Positions 60,716 to 64,000 of a stretch of 64,000 nucleotides of DNA are shown piece by piece; position 1 is the first letter of the stretch; the number at the start of each line of letters is the position of its first letter. Position numbers and translations under genes: made by a program. The notes beneath the pieces are model-generated. The model had not been told where the DNA came from. It saw only the letters and a program-made list of their open reading frames with translations, and made no database searches. The DNA is from Sva-07 sp963698435 (GTDB lineage Bacteria; Actinomycetota; Acidimicrobiia; Acidimicrobiales; Ilumatobacteraceae), in contig CAVOQV010000012.1 of assembly GCA_963698435.1 (NCBI GenBank), positions 186,001 to 250,000 on the forward strand, given 5' to 3'.

Positions 60716-61711
60716 ATGCTGGACGACCGCAAGACCGCCATCTTGAGTGCAGTGGTGCAGGAGTACATCGCGACCGCCCAACCCGTCGGCTCGGGTCACA
60801 TCGCCGAAGCGCCGACGGTCAACGTGTCCTCGGCGACGGTGCGCAACGAGATGGCCCACCTCGAACACGAGGGCTACCTGGTGCAGCCCCACACGTCGGC
60901 CGGGCGGATTCCCACCGACAAGGGATACCGCTACTTCGTCGACCACCTCACGCGGCCGGGCCGCCTCGACAAGGAAACGACCCGTCAGGTCGGTGAGTTC
61001 TTCTCCGCAGCCCACGGGCGGCTCGAGGAGATGCTCCACCAGACCTCCAACCTGCTCGCCACGCTCACCAACAACGCCGGCGTCGTCGTGGGCCCGCGGG
61101 CCGAAGCGGTACCGGTGCGGCGTATCCAGTTCGTGTCGCTCTCGTCCAGCGCGGCCACCGTCATCGTGGTCTTCGCCAACGGCGCAGTCGAGAACGTGAC
61201 CATCGAACTCGTCGAGGGCGACGACGACTTGAAGCTGTCGGCCGCCAGCGCCCACCTGTCGGCGGCGTTGGAGGGTCGAGTGCTCGGATCGGTGTCCGCC
61301 GTCACCGACACTGGCGACGAGACCGTCGACCGACTGTGCCGCGACGCGTTCGATGCGCTGCACGCCTCGGCGACGCCCGAGCAGGTGTTCACCGGGGGAG
61401 CGGCGGCCGTGGCCAACGCATTCGACGCGGTCGAGGTCGTCCGGTCGGTACTGGCGACGCTCGAGCAGCAGTTCGTCGTGGTCACCCTGGTCAGCGACAT
61501 CGTCAACCGTGGCATGTCGGTCGCCATCGGTGTCGAGCACGGAGTCGAACCACTGTCGGCCTGCTCGGTCGTGGTCGCCCCGGTGGTGGTCGACGGCGAG
61601 CATCTCGGCTCGGTCGGTGTGCTCGGGCCGACCCGGATGAACTATCCGCAGGCGCTCGCCACGGTCGAGGTCGTCAGCGAGCAACTCGGCCACCGCATCG
61701 AAGAAGGCTGA
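60716..61711 (+). CDS. hrcA: Heat-inducible transcription repressor HrcA
   Basis: 331 residues. N-terminal winged helix (MLDDRKTAILSAVVQEYIAT, VSSATVRNEMAHLEHEGYL, HTSAGRIPTDKGYRYFVD) and the GAF-like and dimerisation parts ending VGVLGPTRMNYPQALATVEVV. It represses chaperone genes through CIRCE, with GroE as co-factor. First gene of hrcA-dnaJ-rsmE, with its own CIRCE-like site immediately upstream. Confidence 0.97.
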   Translation: MLDDRKTAILSAVVQEYIATAQPVGSGHIAEAPTVNVSSATVRNEMAHLEHEGYLVQPHTSAGRIPTDKGYRYFVDHLTRPGRLDKETTRQVGEFFSAAHGRLEEMLHQTSNLLATLTNNAGVVVGPRAEAVPVRRIQFVSLSSSAATVIVVFANGAVENVTIELVEGDDDLKLSAASAHLSAALEGRVLGSVSAVTDTGDETVDRLCRDAFDALHASATPEQVFTGGAAAVANAFDAVEVVRSVLATLEQQFVVVTLVSDIVNRGMSVAIGVEHGVEPLSACSVVVAPVVVDGEHLGSVGVLGPTRMNYPQALATVEVVSEQLGHRIEEG

Positions 61712-61748
61712 GTCCGCGTGTCGAAGTCACGGCATGATGGGGCCTCCC

Positions 61749-62883
61749 ATGGCTGACTACTACGAACTCCTCGGTGTGTCGCGGACCGCCACCGCCGACG
61801 AGATCAAGAAGGCGTACCGTCAGCGAGCCCGCGAGTTCCATCCCGATGCGAACCCCGACGATGCTGCAGCGGCCGAACAGTTCAAGAAGGTCGCTCAGGC
61901 GTATCAAGTGCTGTCCGACGATCAGCAACGCGCCCGGTACGACCGCTACGGCGAGGCCGGAGTGGGCGGCGCCAGCGGGGGCCCGTCGGCCGAGGATCTG
62001 TTCGGCGGCGGTCTCGGCGACATCTTCGAGACGTTCTTCGGCGGAGGTGGCGGAAGCCCCTTCGGAGGGGGACGCACCCGTGGCCCCTCGGGTCCGCCCC
62101 GAGGTCAGGACATCGAGGTGATCGCCGACATCTCGTTCGAGCAGGCGGTGTTCGGTGACGAGATCGATGTGTCGCTGAAGCTCCCCGTCCGTTGCGGCGA
62201 ATGCGACGGTTCCGGAGCGGGCGAGGGCACGCAGACCGGTGACCTGCAGCGACTGCGGTGGGAGCGGCCAGGTCCAACGTGTCCGCCAGAGCCTGCTCGG
62301 TCAGATGGTCACCGCGAGCCCCTGCGGTCGGTGTGGCGGCCTCGGTCAGATCGTCACGACGCCGTGCGAAACGTGTCGAGGTGAGGGCCGCGTCACCTCC
62401 GACAAGAGCTACCAGGTCGACGTCCCGGCGGGCGTCGACTCTGGATCCACGTTGCGGCTCAGCGGACGCGGTGCGGTCGGCCCACGAGGCGGGGGCACCG
62501 GCGACCTCTACGTTCATCTGCGCGTCGCACCGCACGAGCGGTTCGTCCGTGACGATCACGATCTGGTCACCGAGGTGCCGATCTCGATCGCCCAAGCGGC
62601 ACTCGGCACCCAGATCGACCTCGAGACGCTTGACGGCACCGAGCACCTGATCGTTCCGCCCGGCACCCAACCCGGCCGCGAGTTCGTACTGCGCCAGCGA
62701 GGCGTTCCGCACCTGCGTGGCCGGGGCCGCGGTGACCTGCGAGCCCGAGTGCGCGTCGACATCCCCACCAAGCTGACCGACGGCGAAGTCGACCTGCTGA
62801 CTCGCTACGCCGAAGGGCGCGGCGAGGTCGTCGGCAACGGCAAGGAAGGCCTGTTCTCGCGGATCAAGTCGGCGTTCTCCTGA
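61749..62883 (+). CDS. dnaJ: Chaperone DnaJ, frameshifted once
   Basis: About 377 residues. J domain with HPD (AREFHPDANPDD), Gly/Phe-rich region, zinc-finger domain with four CxxCxGxG repeats (CGECDGSG, CSDCGGSG, CGRCGGLG, CETCRGEG), and C-terminal substrate-binding domains (DVPAGVDSGSTLRLSGRG). The frame slips near 62243 between the first and second Cys repeats. All key residues survive, so this is almost surely a sequence error in an essential-type gene. The start ATG 61749 matches MADYYELLGV; an upstream ATG is too early. Confidence 0.93.
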
Positions 62884-62892
62884 CGGCGTCGG

Positions 62893-63603
62893 ATGTTGGA
62901 TGGCCCGCACCGGTCGGCGCTTCGCTCGACGAGCACCCATGTTCTCGTCGACGCCGAGCTGCTCGGCGACAACGGCGTGGTGTCGATCGACGACGCCACG
63001 GAGCACCATCTGCGACGCGTGCTTCGACTGCGAGACGGCGAGGCTGTCAGCGTCACCGACGGTGAGGGACGGTGGTGCCTGGCCACCGCGGTCAGGGACG
63101 GCAACACGCTGCGACTCGATCCGACCTCCTCGGTCGTGGTCGAACCGGCGCCCAGTCGATCGATCACGGTGGCTGCGGCCATCCCCAAAGGTGATCGGCT
63201 CGACTGGATGGTCCAGAAGGTGACCGAACTCGGCATCGACCGATTGGTGCTGCTGCACGCCGAGCACTCGGTCGTGCGATGGAAGCCCGATCGAGTCGGG
63301 CATCAGCTCGCCCGGCTCCAGCGCATCGCCGACGAGGCGTTGCGCCAGAGTCGCAGGGTGTTCCGCCTCTCGATCGACGCGCCGGTCGTGGCCGTCGACG
63401 TGCTCACCGAGTTCGTGGTGGCCGAACCCGGCGGCCGTCCGTTGTCGTCGGAGGACGTCTCGGTTGCCGTCGGGCCCGAAGGGGGGTGGAGCGACGCGGA
63501 GCTCGCGGCCGCCCACGACCGGGTCGATCTCGGACCGACGATCCTGCGCACGGAGACCGCTGCGGTGGCCGTGTCCACACTCTGCGTGGCAACCGAACGC
63601 TGA
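62893..63603 (+). CDS. rsmE: 16S rRNA (uracil1498-N3)-methyltransferase RsmE
   Basis: 236 residues. PUA-like N-terminus (HHLRRVLRLRDGEAVSVTDG), then the SPOUT knot domain (AAAIPKGDRLDWMVQKVTELGIDRL, RLQRIADEALRQSRR, VAVGPEGGWSDAEL, LGPTILRTETAAV). It methylates U1498 of 16S rRNA. It follows dnaJ by ten bases, the usual actinobacterial order. Confidence 0.95.
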   Translation: MLDGPHRSALRSTSTHVLVDAELLGDNGVVSIDDATEHHLRRVLRLRDGEAVSVTDGEGRWCLATAVRDGNTLRLDPTSSVVVEPAPSRSITVAAAIPKGDRLDWMVQKVTELGIDRLVLLHAEHSVVRWKPDRVGHQLARLQRIADEALRQSRRVFRLSIDAPVVAVDVLTEFVVAEPGGRPLSSEDVSVAVGPEGGWSDAELAAAHDRVDLGPTILRTETAAVAVSTLCVATER

Positions 63604-63620
63604 CCGTCTATGCTGGCCGA

Positions 63621-63636
63621 GTTACCCAGGGGTAAC
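63621..63636 (+). promoter_or_regulatory. Palindrome GTTACCC-AG-GGGTAAC upstream of bldD-like gene
   Basis: A perfect 16-bp palindrome between rsmE and the BldD-like gene. Half-sites TTACCC and GGGTAA fit the TNACNC / GNGTNA halves of the Streptomyces BldD box, but with two central bases instead of one. A candidate autoregulatory site. Confidence 0.45.
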
Positions 63637-63693
63637 GGTAGGGATCGGCAGGCGGGCGCCACCGATGAATCGAACAGTAAGGCGGGAACCGAG

Positions 63694-64000
63694 ATGACCA
63701 TGATCGATGACGATGCTCCTTCGGCGTACAGCCAGCAGGTGGGTGAACGACTGAGAGTGATCCGCAAACAGAAGCGGTTGTCACTCCAGGAGGTCGAGGC
63801 GCAGTCGAACCAGGAGTTCAAGGCGTCGGTGCTCGGCGCGTACGAGCGTGGCGAGCGGGCACTGTCGGTGCCGCGGCTCGACCGCCTCTCGCAGTTCTAC
63901 GCCGTCCCGGTCGAGCAATTGCTGCCCCGCGAGGTCACCGGCACCCAAGCAGCGGCTGCGATCGCCTCACCGGTCAACAAGAAGCTCGCCATCGACGTGG
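63694..64000 (+). CDS. BldD-like XRE-family regulator, partial
   Basis: The first ~102 residues are in the window; the gene runs off the edge. HTH_XRE domain: YSQQVGERLRVIRKQKRLSL, EVEAQSNQEFKASVLGAYERGERALSVPRL, FYAVPVEQLLPRE. This follows Streptomyces BldD closely (YERGDRAVTVQRL; FYGVPVQELLP). BldD is a c-di-GMP-responsive master regulator; the c-di-GMP-binding C-terminal domain would lie outside this window. Start ATG 63694. Confidence 0.85.
   Translation, partial: MTMIDDDAPSAYSQQVGERLRVIRKQKRLSLQEVEAQSNQEFKASVLGAYERGERALSVPRLDRLSQFYAVPVEQLLPREVTGTQAAAAIASPVNKKLAIDV

Noticed and set aside
58691..61693. A 1000-codon open frame on the minus strand antisense to MOSC, photolyase and hrcA
   Set aside because: It mirrors strongly conserved plus-strand genes, is rich in Arg/Asp/His repeats typical of antisense frames in high-GC DNA, and has no domain-like sequence except perhaps a short stretch at 59069-59279.

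Overview
The window comes from a high-GC actinobacterium. Gene content and style (F420-type LLM oxidoreductases, PAC2 protein, BldD-like regulator, PaaX regulator, hrcA-dnaJ-rsmE order, many TAnnnT boxes placed 6-8 bases before a start codon) fit the class Acidimicrobiia, perhaps an Ilumatobacter-like marine member. That placement is inferred from protein flavour, since no marker search could be run.

Layout. 1-6.7 kb: acyl-CoA catabolism (thiolase with OB-fold partner, SDR, acyl-CoA dehydrogenase, 3-hydroxyacyl-CoA dehydrogenase, two-subunit B12 acyl-CoA mutase) with a MarR regulator and a candidate operator inside the mutase promoter. 6.9-10.8 kb: a decayed mobile element. It holds an integrase with its middle deleted, 12-bp iterons, a tRNA-Ala 3' half (att site) with a hairpin, a duplicated NTF2-like gene and a coupled run of small phage-like genes. 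10.9-19 kb: L,D-transpeptidase lipoprotein, two tandem cytochromes P450 with a TetR regulator, and leuS. 19-33.6 kb: a serine hydrolase, then two complete quaternary-amine type ABC importers in opposite orientation. Between them lie an acyl-AMP ligase, an LLM oxidoreductase, a TetR regulator and a histone-deacetylase-fold hydrolase. 30-38.4 kb: the second importer is the distal half of a tightly overlapping eight-gene minus-strand operon. Its upstream genes encode two Gfo/Idh/MocA oxidoreductases (one with a ThuA-like front domain), an alpha/beta hydrolase and a peptidase-S51-like protein fused to a cysteinyl-tRNA-synthetase-like tail. This is the best candidate for an undescribed system. 38.4-41.2 kb: a divergent Zn/Mn ABC importer behind a strong palindromic operator. 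41-50 kb: LLM oxidoreductase, PAC2, phosphotransferase, thioredoxin, PaaX, desaturase, comEA and a short comEC. 50-54 kb: holA, rpsT, lepA. 54-59 kb: MFS exporter, HTTM protein, flavodoxin, metallo-hydrolase, MOSC. 59-64 kb: photolyase, hrcA (with a CIRCE-like operator), dnaJ, rsmE and the start of a bldD-like gene.

Two window-wide patterns matter. First, many genes, including conserved ones such as dnaJ, change reading frame by single-base steps without stops or divergent residues. I read this as indel error in the assembly, densest at 1-2 kb and 35.4-38.3 kb, rather than decay. I therefore type these as CDS and mark them frameshifted. Second, intergenic gaps carry three families of perfect or near-perfect palindromes: a 61-bp-period CGATGAGC/GCTCATCG repeat, ATTGGTG/CACCAAT, and GTGCC/GGCAC.
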